From Bog-756 sp963710495 (GTDB lineage Bacteria; Actinomycetota; Acidimicrobiia; Acidimicrobiales; RAAP-2): a stretch of 64,000 nucleotides of DNA. Positions 8,926 to 16,683 of the stretch are shown in pieces. The notes under the pieces were generated by a model. It was not told the DNA's origin and searched no databases. It worked only from the letters and a program-made list of their open reading frames with translations. The stretch is from the NCBI GenBank assembly GCA_963710495.1, contig CAVQAI010000009.1:248001-312000 (forward strand). Direction: 5' to 3'. The translations under genes and the position numbers were made by a program. The first letter of the stretch is position 1. Each line of letters opens with the position of its first letter.

Positions 8926-8984
8926 CGATGAGTGCTCCCACGATGCTCCCTGTAGTGCTCGGAACCCGAGCCACCCAGGCTCCT

Positions 8985-9045
8985 CCCTTTCACACCACTT
9001 TGCGCCACTTTACGCCCCACCCCCCCACCGGTCAACCACTTGGAA
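8985..9045 (-). promoter_or_regulatory. Probable MraZ-binding repeats upstream of mraZ
   Basis: On the minus strand AAAGTGG occurs twice with exact 10-bp spacing (9011-9005 and 9001-8995), followed in phase by GAAAGGG, with another AAGTGG upstream at about 9036-9041. MraZ proteins are known to bind direct GTG/TGGG-type repeats spaced by one helical turn in their own promoters. The match in position and period supports an autoregulatory operator; the exact bases bound are inferred. Confidence 0.65.
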
Positions 9046-9251
9046 CCAAAAAAAGCACCCCGACGACCCCAGGAGCCCGGCGAGCGGGCACCAGCCGACG
9101 GCGAGTAGCGCGGCGGGCGCGGCGGGGCACGCCGGTGGCGCCACCTGACCCGCCGAGCGCCGTACGACCAGCACCCAGGGACGACAGCACCGAGAAGCGG
9201 ATCGATGAACCAGATCGACCGCGGCAGGAATGGGTCGCCGGCGGTACGAGG

Positions 9252-9293
9252 AGTCGACCGCGGCAAGGAGATAGTCGACCGCGGCAAGGAGAT
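9252..9293. repeat. 21-bp direct repeat, two copies
   Basis: Two identical adjacent 21-bp units containing GTCGAC and AAGGAGA, with a partly diverged copy about 40 bp to the left. The function is unknown. Confidence 0.8.
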
Positions 9294-9345
9294 GAGGACT
9301 CTCGATGAACTGAGCGAGCTGGGCCTCGGACCGGGGGAAGGGCGG

Positions 9346-10074
9346 CTACGACCCAGACCCGGTCGGCAGGGCGTCGAGCAGCGCGGCGGTCACCATCGCC
9401 GCGTCGACAGGGCTGGTGCCGGAGGCTTCGGCCAGGTCGGCGGCGCCCACCGCCGCCTCACCGAGATCGCCAACCGCTTCCACCCGTTCTTCCCGGGACA
9501 GGGCGAGCAGCTCGACCAGGGGTCGTGGATCCCACTGCAGGGCGCAGGCGCAGTGGAACCAGGCCCCGGCCCGCGTGCGTCGCTGGGCCAGGCCGACCAC
9601 TTTGCGCCGGCCGCCTTCGAGCACCTCCCCACGGCCGATCCCACCGAAACAGACCTGCTTCGACCACGCCGTGCAGGCGAGGGTCCCGGATCGATGAGCG
9701 GCGAGGCCCGACAGCCCCAGGCGCTCGAGCGCGACCACCCAGCTGTCCCCCACCCAGTCGAAGGCGCGCCCGACGTCGTCGGACCACAGCGGATCGGCCG
9801 CCGGTACCCACAGGTCGACCCATACCGGCTCACCGGGCACGACCAGCACGGCACCCCCGCCCGACCGTCGCCGGGCGACGCCCACCCGGCGACGAGCGAC
9901 CTCCACCGGGTCGAGGACCTCGGTCGGCTGGGTCGAACCCAGCACGACCGACGGCGACGGCACGTGGCAGACGGCGATGGTGCGCTCCCCGGGCGACCCC
10001 TCCACTCCGGGCCAGGAGGCGTGCAGGCTGGCGGCGTCACCGCGCCGCTCGTCGACCCTCCAGCCCCGTGGCAC
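9346..10074 (-). CDS. Lipoate-protein ligase A-like (BPL/LplA/LipB fold) protein
   Basis: The 242-residue product resembles the LplA/LipB fold, whose members attach lipoyl or octanoyl groups to 2-oxoacid dehydrogenase E2 and GcvH proteins. It shows the SVVLGSTQP stretch, an RRSGGGAVLVVPGEPVWVD motif (the RRxxGGG signature) and a GGRKVVGLAQRR motif with the expected lysine. It is a little short for a full LplA and has no accessory domain. It could be a ligase, an amidotransferase or an octanoyltransferase. The start at 10074 (GTG) is not well fixed. It is transcribed leftward after the HNH gene. Confidence 0.75.
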   Translation of the reverse strand: MPRGWRVDERRGDAASLHASWPGVEGSPGERTIAVCHVPSPSVVLGSTQPTEVLDPVEVARRRVGVARRRSGGGAVLVVPGEPVWVDLWVPAADPLWSDDVGRAFDWVGDSWVVALERLGLSGLAAHRSGTLACTAWSKQVCFGGIGRGEVLEGGRRKVVGLAQRRTRAGAWFHCACALQWDPRPLVELLALSREERVEAVGDLGEAAVGAADLAEASGTSPVDAAMVTAALLDALPTGSGS

Positions 10075-10126
10075 CCGTGCAGCCTCCCACCCGGGCCGGG
10101 CCGCGGCATCCGGGGACCGTTGGCGA

Positions 10127-10750
10127 TCAGGCCGTCAATTGCCGGCGGGGGCTGAAGCCGTTCCCGAGGTAGGTGCCCCACTCCTCACTGGCCCCGCCGC
10201 ACAGGGCGAGCAGGTGCACCCGGTGGCGCGGAGCCACGGGCGTCGACCGTAGGACCATCCCCGCCTCGTGCGGTAGGCGGTCCTCCTTGCGCGTGTTGCA
10301 GCGACGACAGGCGGCGACGACGTTCTCCCAAGTGTGGGGTCCGCCCCGGCTGCGGGGAATTACGTGGTCGAGGTTCTCGGCGGCCAGCCCGCAGTACTGG
10401 CAACGGGAACCGTCCCGGGCGAACACCGTCCTCCGGTTGACGGCCACCCGGTAGTGCCGGGGCACATGGACATAGCGCACCAACCGCACGACCGAGGGCT
10501 CCGGGACGGAGACCCGCTCGGCCCGGAACACCCGGTCCGTCGAATGCAGGAGCTCCGCCTTCGTGTCGAGCACCAGCAGCACCGCTCGCCGGGACGAGAC
10601 CACACCGAGCGGCTCGAACGTTGCATTGAGCACCAGCGCCCGGCGCGCCGGGCTGGCCGGCATCCGCCCAGGCTCGATCCGGCCGGGTGTCGAGCTCCCG
10701 CCGACACCCCCCTTTCGCCTGGCCGCTTGCTTGGCCCGTCGATCCATCAA
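10127..10750 (-). CDS. HNH endonuclease family protein
   Basis: The product has 207 residues with a basic N-terminal tail of about 35 residues. The HNH core has CQYCG, then LDHVIPRSRGG (the central His) and a second CxxC (CRRCN), giving a zinc-stabilised beta-beta-alpha metal nuclease fold. Proteins of this type, with the LVLNATFEPLGVVSSRRAV-like start, are widespread single-copy genes in Actinobacteria, and their biological role is unsettled. No restriction-modification partner is adjacent. The start at 10750 could be a few codons later. Confidence 0.85.
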   Translation of the reverse strand: MMDRRAKQAARRKGGVGGSSTPGRIEPGRMPASPARRALVLNATFEPLGVVSSRRAVLLVLDTKAELLHSTDRVFRAERVSVPEPSVVRLVRYVHVPRHYRVAVNRRTVFARDGSRCQYCGLAAENLDHVIPRSRGGPHTWENVVAACRRCNTRKEDRLPHEAGMVLRSTPVAPRHRVHLLALCGGASEEWGTYLGNGFSPRRQLTA

Positions 10751-10777
10751 CCCCGAAACTTAGCCGGGCCCACTCGC

Positions 10778-11135
10778 TCAACGGCGCCCGGCGGGCGGAC
10801 CATTATCGCTGCTCGTCCCGGCCGGGAGGTACCCCCACGGTGGCGGTCTTCGGGACTCGTCGGGACGACCACCCCGGCGGCACCACTCGAGGTAGGCGAT
10901 CACGTCGTCGGGGGTGGGCACCGCTTCGGGCCGCCCGTAGGCGGTCTCCATGCGGAACGCCCACAGGCGGTCGTCGGGCAGTGGCAGGTAGGGCGGTCGG
11001 CGCCACCAGCCCGGCCGGCGCCAGATGCCCGACGGCTGCCACGGCCGCTGCCCACAGGCCTGGTCGGCGGACCAACGCCCCCGCTGCCGCCACCGTCGCC
11101 CGCCGGGACGCTCCGCCGGCCGTGTCCTGGCTCAT
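10778..11135 (-). CDS. Small conserved actinobacterial protein (frameshifted in this sequence)
   Basis: Not a characterised gene. The start (ATG 11135, overlapping the ROK kinase stop as ATGA) gives ALVRRPGLWAAAVAAVGHLAP, and the rest continues in another frame as WWRRPPYLPLPDDRLWAFR, then DVIAYLEWCRRG, ending at 10778. Joined, this matches a small conserved protein I recall beside kinases and transferases in Actinobacteria (about 118 residues). The frames cross at 11009-11013, where a CCC/GGG run has one extra base. The interval is 3n+1 long, as expected for one inserted base. Confidence 0.6.
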
Positions 11136-12006
11136 CCCTCGCGCCCGCTCGCCGGGCCAAACGGGCGACGGGCCACCGCGGCGGCCCCGAGAAGCGGTCC
11201 GTCCGGACCGAGCACCGTCGGCACCACACGTGTCCCCCGGGCGAACTCCAGCCGGGCGCGCTGGTCGACCTCCCGTTGTGCGGCACCGAAGAAGTCCGCG
11301 CCGAACCCGAGGGCCACCGAGCCACCCACCACGGCCAGCTCCAGGTCCAGCAAATTGGCCACGGAGGCCACCGCCCGCCCGACCATCGTGCCGCAGCGTC
11401 GGCGCACCTCGGGCGTGGCCTCCTCGGCGGGGTGACCGGTCACGGCGGCGATGGAGGGACCCGATGCCTCGGCCTCGAGGCAGCCGCGACCACCGCACGC
11501 GCATCGTCGCCCGTCGGGCTCGACCACCACATGGCCGATGTGGCCCGCATTTCCCTCGGCGCCATCGAGGAGCCGCCCGTCGAGGACGATGCCGCCGCCG
11601 ACCCCGGTCGACACCACCATGGCCAGATAGTCGTCGCAGCCCTGGGCCGCTCCGAGCCATCCCTCGCCGAGAGCGAGCGCCTTGGCGTCGTTGTCGATGG
11701 TGACCGGCAGGCCGACGTGTTGGGTGAGCCGCTCGTGCAAGGGGAACCCGCGCCAGGCCGGGATGTTGAGCGGGGACACCTCTCTCCCCCGGCCAGCATC
11801 GGCCCGCCACAGCCGACGCCGCATCTCTCCGGACGCCCTTCCGAGCGCGACCGGACGTCGTCGATGATGGCCGACAGCGCTCCGAAGACGTCCTCGGCTC
11901 CGGCCCGTCCCGGCGTCGCCACCTGGGCGCGGGCGAGCACCCACCCGGATCCGTCGACCACACCGGCAGCCAGCTTGGTGCCCCCGATGTCCACCGCCAA
12001 CACCAT
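11132..12006 (-). CDS. ROK-family sugar kinase (frameshifted in this sequence)
   Basis: ROK kinases phosphorylate hexoses such as glucose with ATP. The ATG at 12006 begins with the phosphate-binding LAVDIGGTK loop. The frame then crosses at about 11780-11790 in a GAGAG stretch, from GVGCGGPM to EVSPLNIPAWRGFPL. The second frame carries the catalytic IDNDAKALALGE, STGVGGGIVLDG, GHIGH and the zinc motif CACGGRGCLE, ending at 11132. Repaired, it is a normal 290-residue ROK glucokinase. Either one base is missing or two (GA) are added. The stop overlaps the next gene by 4 bp, which argues against decay. Confidence 0.82.
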
Positions 12007-12081
12007 GGGCCCGTCACAGCGCCCGGCCCTGTCCCACTCCCCCGGGCCGCGCCGGCCCCCCCGAAGGCCGGTCGTCACCGG

Positions 12082-12456
12082 TCAGTCGTCGCGGTGGAAT
12101 CGCCCACGAATCCAGTCACGTGGATCGTGGACGGAATTGCTCAGGTTGCGGCTGTGCAGCGAGCGCGAGATGTCGTCGATGCCGGCCTTGCCCATACGGC
12201 GGGCGTTGTTGGCGAAGACCACACCGGACAGGAACATGACCACCACGCCTACGAAACCGAGCACCACGGATCTCGAGAAGGTGAAGAACATGAACACCAG
12301 AGCCGCCACGAAGACGAGTGCCGACCAGATGCAGTACCGGCCCGCGTGCCGGTACACGGTTTCCGACCGCACGCGCTCGGCGAACGCCGGGTCCTCCTGG
12401 TAGAGCGACTGTTCGAGCTCGTGCAGGATGCGTTGTTCGTGTTCAGACAGCGGCAA
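12082..12456 (-). CDS. DUF3040 small membrane protein
   Basis: A 124-residue protein starting MPLSEHEQRILHELEQ, the typical opening of the actinobacterial DUF3040 family, from a TTG at 12456. Two membrane segments (about residues 43-60 and 65-82) follow a short cytoplasmic helix, then a basic tail. The function of the family is unknown; in many Actinobacteria it lies near dinB or the division cluster, as here. It stands alone, 163 bp below the end of dinB. Confidence 0.85.
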   Translation of the reverse strand: MPLSEHEQRILHELEQSLYQEDPAFAERVRSETVYRHAGRYCIWSALVFVAALVFMFFTFSRSVVLGFVGVVVMFLSGVVFANNARRMGKAGIDDISRSLHSRNLSNSVHDPRDWIRGRFHRDD

Positions 12457-12619
12457 GGACTCGTCCCCTCCACCGGTTGTTGTTCCCCCCGATGATCGCC
12501 GCCCCCATCCTCGCGCATCCGACGCTCACAAGCATGGCGCACCTGGGCTTCGAGGGCAACGCCGGACGGCCGCACGGTGGGCCCGTTCACCGAACCTTCG
12601 ACCAAACACCGACACCACC

Positions 12620-14011
12620 TTACAAGCTGGCGGGCCGCTCGGAACCCAATTCGGCCTCCGATTTGGGCTCGGGTCCGGCCTCCGATCCGGCCTTCGGTCC
12701 GGGCTCCGGTCCGTCCGAGGGACCCCACTGGGCATCCCCCCGGTTGCGCACCTCCAAGCCGCGGGCCCCGACCAGGGAGGCCGGACCGACCGACGCTCCC
12801 CCATAGCGCGCCCGGATGGCATCGACCGCCGCGGTCACCGGTCCCCACGACTGTTCGATGTGAACGGCCTCTTCGATCGTCGGGGCCGTTCCGCAGGCCG
12901 ACAGGTTGGGGGACGCACCCAGATCGAAGCTCAGCTGGACCCCGGCGCCGGGGTCACCGAGGCCTGCAAGGCTCACGCCGAGAAGACGGACCCCTCGGTC
13001 CCGGTCGACCGAGTCCAACAGTGCGCCGGCCACGGCGCCGATGGCGGCCGTGGTGTCGAGGGGCGAGACCAACGAGTGCGACCGGGTGACCATGGTGAAG
13101 TCGGCGAACCTGACCTTCACCGTGACCGTGTGGGCGGCCAGCTCGGCCTGGCGCAATCCGGCCGCCGAGGCGTCGACCATCCGCCCCAGCCTGCGATGGA
13201 GCTCCTCCGGGTCCCAGAGGTCCGTGGCGAAGGTCTCCTCGTGGCCGATCGACTTGGCCGACTGGTTGGCCACGACCGGACGGGGATCCTCGCCGCGGGC
13301 CAATGCTCCGAGATGGGCGCCTGCAGCCGACCCGACCATGCGCTCGAGTGCCCCCGGCGGCAGAGAGGCGATGTCCCCGACGCTCTTCACCCCGAGCCCT
13401 TCGAGCCGACGTCCGGTCACCGGACCCACGCCCCACAGGGCGCGCACGGGCAACGGGTGGAGGAACCCGATCTCGGCCTCGGGGGCGATCACCACCACCT
13501 CCGGCCCGGGAACCACGCCGGAGCGGGTGGCCACCGGCTTGGCCATCTTCGAGGCCAGTTTGGCCACCAACTTGGTGCGCCCCACGCCGACCGAGCAGGT
13601 GAGCTCCAGTTCCTCGAGAACCCGCTGCCGGATGGCGCGTGCGATGGTCCGACCATCCCCGAGGAGCTGCCTGGCTCCGGTGACGTCGAGGAACGCCTCG
13701 TCCAACGAGATTCCTTCGACCAGCGGCGTCACCGATTCGAAGATGTCGTGGAGCTGGTGGCTGACGTCTGTGTACCGGTGGTAGCGGCCTTCGAGGAAGA
13801 TGGCCGATGGGCACAGGCGCTTGGCGACCGACGAGGGCATGGCCGAGTGCACCCCGAATCTTCGGGCCTCGTAGGTGCAGGCGGCTACGACCCCCCGCCC
13901 TCCGGAGCCGCCCACGATCACCGGCTTGCCCGCCAGGGACGGGTCGTCCAGGACTTCCACCGAGGCAAAGAAAGCGTCCATGTCGACGTGGAGGATGACC
14001 CGCTCGGCCAC
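12620..14011 (-). CDS. dinB: DNA polymerase IV (Y-family translesion polymerase)
   Basis: DinB copies past damaged bases with low fidelity. From the chosen GTG at 14011 the product has 463 residues: the catalytic HVDMDAFFASVE at the N-terminus, YEARRFGVHSAMPS, the second metal site SLDEAFLDVTG, then helix-hairpin-helix (LGVKSVGDIASLP) and a little-finger domain. The C-terminal 40 residues are Gly/Pro/Glu/Ser-rich with GPEP repeats and no clamp-binding motif I can name. The frame is open another 73 codons upstream, but that part is low-complexity and overlaps the PIG-L gene. The ribosome site AGGAG lies very close to the GTG. No SOS box was noticed. Confidence 0.9.
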   Translation of the reverse strand: MAERVILHVDMDAFFASVEVLDDPSLAGKPVIVGGSGGRGVVAACTYEARRFGVHSAMPSSVAKRLCPSAIFLEGRYHRYTDVSHQLHDIFESVTPLVEGISLDEAFLDVTGARQLLGDGRTIARAIRQRVLEELELTCSVGVGRTKLVAKLASKMAKPVATRSGVVPGPEVVVIAPEAEIGFLHPLPVRALWGVGPVTGRRLEGLGVKSVGDIASLPPGALERMVGSAAGAHLGALARGEDPRPVVANQSAKSIGHEETFATDLWDPEELHRRLGRMVDASAAGLRQAELAAHTVTVKVRFADFTMVTRSHSLVSPLDTTAAIGAVAGALLDSVDRDRGVRLLGVSLAGLGDPGAGVQLSFDLGASPNLSACGTAPTIEEAVHIEQSWGPVTAAVDAIRARYGGASVGPASLVGARGLEVRNRGDAQWGPSDGPEPGPKAGSEAGPEPKSEAELGSERPASL

Positions 14012-14072
14012 GACTCCTGTCGTCGGGCCGCGGTCGTGCTCCCCGGGGCCGGGGCGGTCCGTCCCGGCGGGC

Positions 14073-14783
14073 TCAGGCACCGAGCCGCAGTCTCCGGAAC
14101 CCTTCGGCGAACGAGACCCCGGCCCGGCGCCCGGCGTCCTCGGCGCTGAGCCGTACGGCCGTCGACGCCCATTCCGCGCCGTCGGGGAACTGGCTCCGGT
14201 GGCAGGCGACGGCCTGTCCCTTGAGGTCAACCGTGCCGGAGATGTCCACCCAGGCGTCGGGCTCCAAGGTTCCCGACATCAGGACCTCAGACACCTGGTG
14301 GGCCGGGCCGGCTGCCGGGAAGTAGTGGGGCAAGCCGGCCGCGGGCGACACAGCATCGAGGGCGGCCATTCCGGTGACTCGATGGTCACGGTGATTGAAG
14401 TACTCCTGTCCGAAGAAGATCGCGGTCGGGTCCGGGCAGAGCACCACGTCGGGACGGAATCGGCGCACCGCCGCCACCAGCGCCTCACGGAACTCGGCAC
14501 TGTTGGTCAGCTCGCCGTCGGGGTAATTGAGCCAGAACTGCTCGGCGACCCCGAGCACCGCCCCGGCCTCGGCCGTCTCCACCGCTCTCCGGGCGGCCAG
14601 CTCCTCGGGCACCACCGACGGGTCCGCCGAGCCCTTGCCACCGTCGGTACACAACACCACCCGCACCACACATCCGGCCTTGGCCCAGGCTGCCAACGTG
14701 CCTCCGCAGGAGACATCGGGATCGTCGGGATGGGCGTAGATGGCCAGCGCGCTGGCCGGCACATCGGAGACAAGATCGGCCAC
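14073..14783 (-). CDS. PIG-L/LmbE-family N-acetylglucosaminyl deacetylase
   Basis: The family comprises zinc-dependent deacetylases, including MshB of mycothiol synthesis and Mca. The 236-residue product has the metal-binding AHPDDPD motif near residue 17 and a second histidine motif, NHRDHRVTG. Ending and length fit the family. It lies 5 bp below nrdR and 61 bp above dinB. Mycothiol enzymes are not otherwise visible here, so the substrate (GlcNAc-inositol, mycothiol conjugates or other) cannot be told. Confidence 0.85.
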   Translation of the reverse strand: MADLVSDVPASALAIYAHPDDPDVSCGGTLAAWAKAGCVVRVVLCTDGGKGSADPSVVPEELAARRAVETAEAGAVLGVAEQFWLNYPDGELTNSAEFREALVAAVRRFRPDVVLCPDPTAIFFGQEYFNHRDHRVTGMAALDAVSPAAGLPHYFPAAGPAHQVSEVLMSGTLEPDAWVDISGTVDLKGQAVACHRSQFPDGAEWASTAVRLSAEDAGRRAGVSFAEGFRRLRLGA

Positions 14784-14787
14784 GGTG

Positions 14788-15261
14788 CTACCCCTCCCTC
14801 CGTTTCGGCGCTGTGGTCTTGGTAAGCAGACCCACCTCCCGGCGGAAGTCGTCCACCCCTTCGAAACCCTTGTACACGCTGGCGAAGCGCAGGTATGCCA
14901 CCTCGTCGAGCACTCGGAGCCGCTCCAGCACGGCGATGCCCACCTGTTCGGATGTCGGTTCCGAGCCGGCTTCGCGCAGCTCGTCCTCGATCTCGCGGGC
15001 CACTTCGTCGAGCTGGTCTTCGCTCACCGGGCGGTTCTTGGTGGCCGACCGTAAGCCGTCGATGAGTTTGCCCCGGTCGAAGGGCTGACGCTCCCCCGAG
15101 CGTTTGACGACCATCAAGGGAACTTCATCGATGCGCTCGAAGGTCGTGTAGCGATGACCGCATCCGATGCACTCACGCCGCCGTCGGATGGCCACTCCGT
15201 CCTCCGCCAGCCGTGAATCGACCACCCGATCATCGTCGGCCAGGCACCACGGACACCGCAC
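14788..15261 (-). CDS. nrdR: NrdR, transcriptional repressor of ribonucleotide reductase genes
   Basis: NrdR senses ATP/dATP through an ATP-cone and represses nrd operons. The product is 157 residues, with an N-terminal zinc ribbon (CPWC and CIGCGHR), the RRRREC and YTTFERID stretches, and an ATP-cone (VVKRSGERQPFDRGKLIDGL). Start is a GTG at 15261. In Actinobacteria nrdR commonly neighbours lexA, as it does here. No nrd gene or NrdR box is in the window. Confidence 0.95.
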   Translation of the reverse strand: MRCPWCLADDDRVVDSRLAEDGVAIRRRRECIGCGHRYTTFERIDEVPLMVVKRSGERQPFDRGKLIDGLRSATKNRPVSEDQLDEVAREIEDELREAGSEPTSEQVGIAVLERLRVLDEVAYLRFASVYKGFEGVDDFRREVGLLTKTTAPKRREG

Positions 15262-15314
15262 AGCACGAGGCTAGTGCCGGCCCCCACAGCCCCGGCATCC
15301 CGCCGTCGATGGGA

Positions 15315-15707
15315 TCAGGGGACCACGATGCGCTCGCCGGGTACCACCTGGTCGGAACCGACTTGGGCCGCCAATTTGGACACCAGCGGGCGGGGATCGG
15401 CGCTCGGGTCCGCGCGCTCGGCGATCGACCACAGGCTGTCACCCGGCTGCACCGTGTAGGTCCCGGTCCCCGCCGGTGCGGAACCGGTGGCGTGGGAGTG
15501 ACCACCGGTTCCGCCCAGCGGAAGAGCCAGTCCGACGAGCAACAGGCCCATGGAGGCCAATAACGTCCGGCGGCGACGCACCTCGACGGGGACCCGGTGC
15601 CCCCGGCGGGCCGTGGTCGGAAGGGTGTCGGCCACCAGCCGCAAGCGGGGACCCGGCGCCGTGCCGAGTCCCGCCGCCAGCTCGTCGGGTAGCCAGACCG
15701 CCGTCAT
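15315..15707 (-). CDS. LysM-domain membrane protein, divergent from lexA (ChiZ/DivS-type SOS gene candidate)
   Basis: A 130-residue protein: an N-terminal basic region, one hydrophobic segment (about residues 47-66), then a LysM peptidoglycan-binding domain (YTVQPGDSLWSIAE) near the C-terminus. The ATG at 15707 has a GGAGGGG ribosome site. The same long frame is open upstream across lexA's leader repeats, but that part is antisense repeat sequence. In Mycobacterium and Corynebacterium a short protein divergent from lexA (Rv2719c/ChiZ, DivS) is SOS-induced and halts division. Position, LysM domain and SOS boxes in the shared intergenic region suggest this is the counterpart. Confidence 0.75.
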   Translation of the reverse strand: MTAVWLPDELAAGLGTAPGPRLRLVADTLPTTARRGHRVPVEVRRRRTLLASMGLLLVGLALPLGGTGGHSHATGSAPAGTGTYTVQPGDSLWSIAERADPSADPRPLVSKLAAQVGSDQVVPGERIVVP

Positions 15708-15774
15708 CGACGCCCCTCCGGCCCGGCACCCGACGGCCGTTCCATCGGGCGATGGTGGGTCGGGCCCCGCCGGA

Positions 15775-15790
15775 TCGAACCTGTGTTCGT
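15775..15790. promoter_or_regulatory. SOS box 1 (LexA operator)
   Basis: TCGAAC-ctgt-GTTCGT closely matches the actinobacterial LexA palindrome TCGAACnnnnGTTCGA. It lies 68 bp upstream of the LysM gene. Confidence 0.85.
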
Positions 15791-15808
15791 CATAGCCGTC
15801 ATCTGACC

Positions 15809-15824
15809 ACGAACGTCTGTTCGT
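15809..15824. promoter_or_regulatory. SOS box 2 (LexA operator)
   Basis: ACGAAC-gtct-GTTCGT is a perfect 6+6 palindrome of the actinobacterial LexA type, centred 34 bp from box 1. Confidence 0.85.
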
Positions 15825-15837
15825 GTCAAGCCATTTG

Positions 15838-15853
15838 TCGAACGGATGTTTGC
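15838..15853. promoter_or_regulatory. SOS box 3 (weaker LexA operator)
   Basis: TCGAAC-ggat-GTTTGC matches the left half exactly, with an imperfect right half, 29 bp from box 2. Confidence 0.6.
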
Positions 15854-15880
15854 TTTTGGGGCGCCACTGCCCTAACCTGC

Positions 15881-15896
15881 ACAAACAGATGTTCGC
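15881..15896. promoter_or_regulatory. SOS box 4 (weaker LexA operator, nearest lexA)
   Basis: ACAAAC-agat-GTTCGC is an imperfect LexA-type palindrome 8 bp before the tandem repeats of the lexA leader, likely at or near the lexA promoter. Confidence 0.6.
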
Positions 15897-15903
15897 CGGT
15901 AAC

Positions 15904-16026
15904 GGACAGAGGGGCCGACGGACAGAGGGGCCGACGGACAGAGGGGCCGACGGACAGAGGGGCCGACGGACAGAGGGGCCGACGGACAGAGGGGCCGACG
16001 GACAGAGGGGCCGACGGACAGAGGGA
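15904..16026. repeat. 16-bp tandem repeat in the lexA 5' leader, seven perfect copies plus a partial
   Basis: The unit ggacagaggggccgac recurs without change at 15904, 15920, 15936, 15952, 15968, 15984 and 16000, then a partial copy at 16016. It ends 17 bp before the lexA ATG and lies downstream of SOS box 4, so it is probably transcribed. Each unit contains a GAGGGG stretch resembling a ribosome site. There are no spacers, so it is not a CRISPR array. Confidence 0.95.
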
Positions 16027-16043
16027 AGGACCAAGGGGAGGCC

Positions 16044-16673
16044 ATGGCCCAGGTACTGAGCACCAAGCGCAAGCAGATTCTGGACTGCATCTCCGAGGCG
16101 GTGCGGGAGCGGGGCTATCCCCCTTCCGTCCGCGAGATCGGGGAGTCGGTGGGCCTCACCTCGTCCTCGACCGTCCACGCCCACCTGGCCGTCCTCCAGC
16201 GCGAGGGATACCTGCGCCGGGATCCCACCAAACCCCGGGCCATCGAGGTCTGCTACGACCCGTCGTCCAAGGTCATCGTCGATTCCAGGCCCATCCGCCA
16301 TGTCCCCCTGGTGGGCGACGTGGCCGCCGGGACCGGCGTGCTGGCCCAGGAGAACGTGGAGGAGCTCTACCCCCTACCCGAGGACTTCACCGGCACGGGC
16401 AGCCTGTTCATGGTGAAGGTCCGGGGCGACTCGATGGTGGACGACGGGATCATGGACGGCGACTACGTCGTGGTTCGCCAACAGGCCCAGGCCGAGTCGG
16501 GTGACGTGGTGGTGGCCGGTATCCCCGACGGCGAGGCCACCGTCAAGCGGTTTTCGACCCACCGCGGCCGGATCGTCCTCAGCCCGGCCAACGAACGACT
16601 CTCCCCCATGGAGTTCGACCCCTCCGAGGTGGCCGTCTACGGCAAGGTGGTCACCGTCCTGCGCCGCCTCTGA
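16044..16673 (+). CDS. lexA: LexA, SOS-response repressor and self-cleaving protease
   Basis: LexA represses DNA-damage genes until RecA filaments trigger its self-cleavage. The product has 209 residues. The N-terminal winged helix (LSTKRKQILDCISEAV, YPPSVREIGESVGL, SSSTVHAHL) is followed by the cleavage region GDVAAG (Ala95-Gly96) and the catalytic pair Ser130 (GDSMVDD) and Lys168 (EATVKRF). The ATG at 16044 is preceded by AAGGGGAGG. It faces the LysM gene across four SOS boxes, consistent with autoregulation, and is convergent with dapE with only 10 bp between. Confidence 0.97.
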   Translation: MAQVLSTKRKQILDCISEAVRERGYPPSVREIGESVGLTSSSTVHAHLAVLQREGYLRRDPTKPRAIEVCYDPSSKVIVDSRPIRHVPLVGDVAAGTGVLAQENVEELYPLPEDFTGTGSLFMVKVRGDSMVDDGIMDGDYVVVRQQAQAESGDVVVAGIPDGEATVKRFSTHRGRIVLSPANERLSPMEFDPSEVAVYGKVVTVLRRL

Positions 16674-16683
16674 AGGGCGCGCC

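Larger units (their letters stand above)
8926..9345. other. 420-bp gap upstream of mraZ with a 21-bp tandem repeat
   Basis: The part nearest mraZ carries the operator-like repeats. Further up, agtcgaccgcggcaaggaga(t) is repeated in tandem at 9252-9272 and 9273-9293, with a diverged third copy at about 9213-9230. No gene is apparent. A plus-strand open frame starting at 9205 runs through the repeats into the antisense of the next gene and looks like a shadow. Confidence 0.6.

Noticed and set aside
7082..8974. 630-residue version of RsmH starting upstream of mraZ
   Set aside because: The extra N-terminus overlaps mraZ, looks like antisense or low-complexity sequence, and the family start is at 8077.
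10803..12017. 404-residue frame across the ROK kinase region
   Set aside because: It is Arg/Gly/Pro-rich out-of-frame sequence over the ROK gene, becoming real only where the small conserved protein begins.
12620..14230. Long N-terminal extension of DinB
   Set aside because: It overlaps the PIG-L gene and is low-complexity; the catalytic HVDMDAFFASVE lies at the GTG 14011 start.
15904..16026. CRISPR-like array upstream of lexA
   Set aside because: The 16-bp units are directly adjacent with no spacers, and no cas genes are present.
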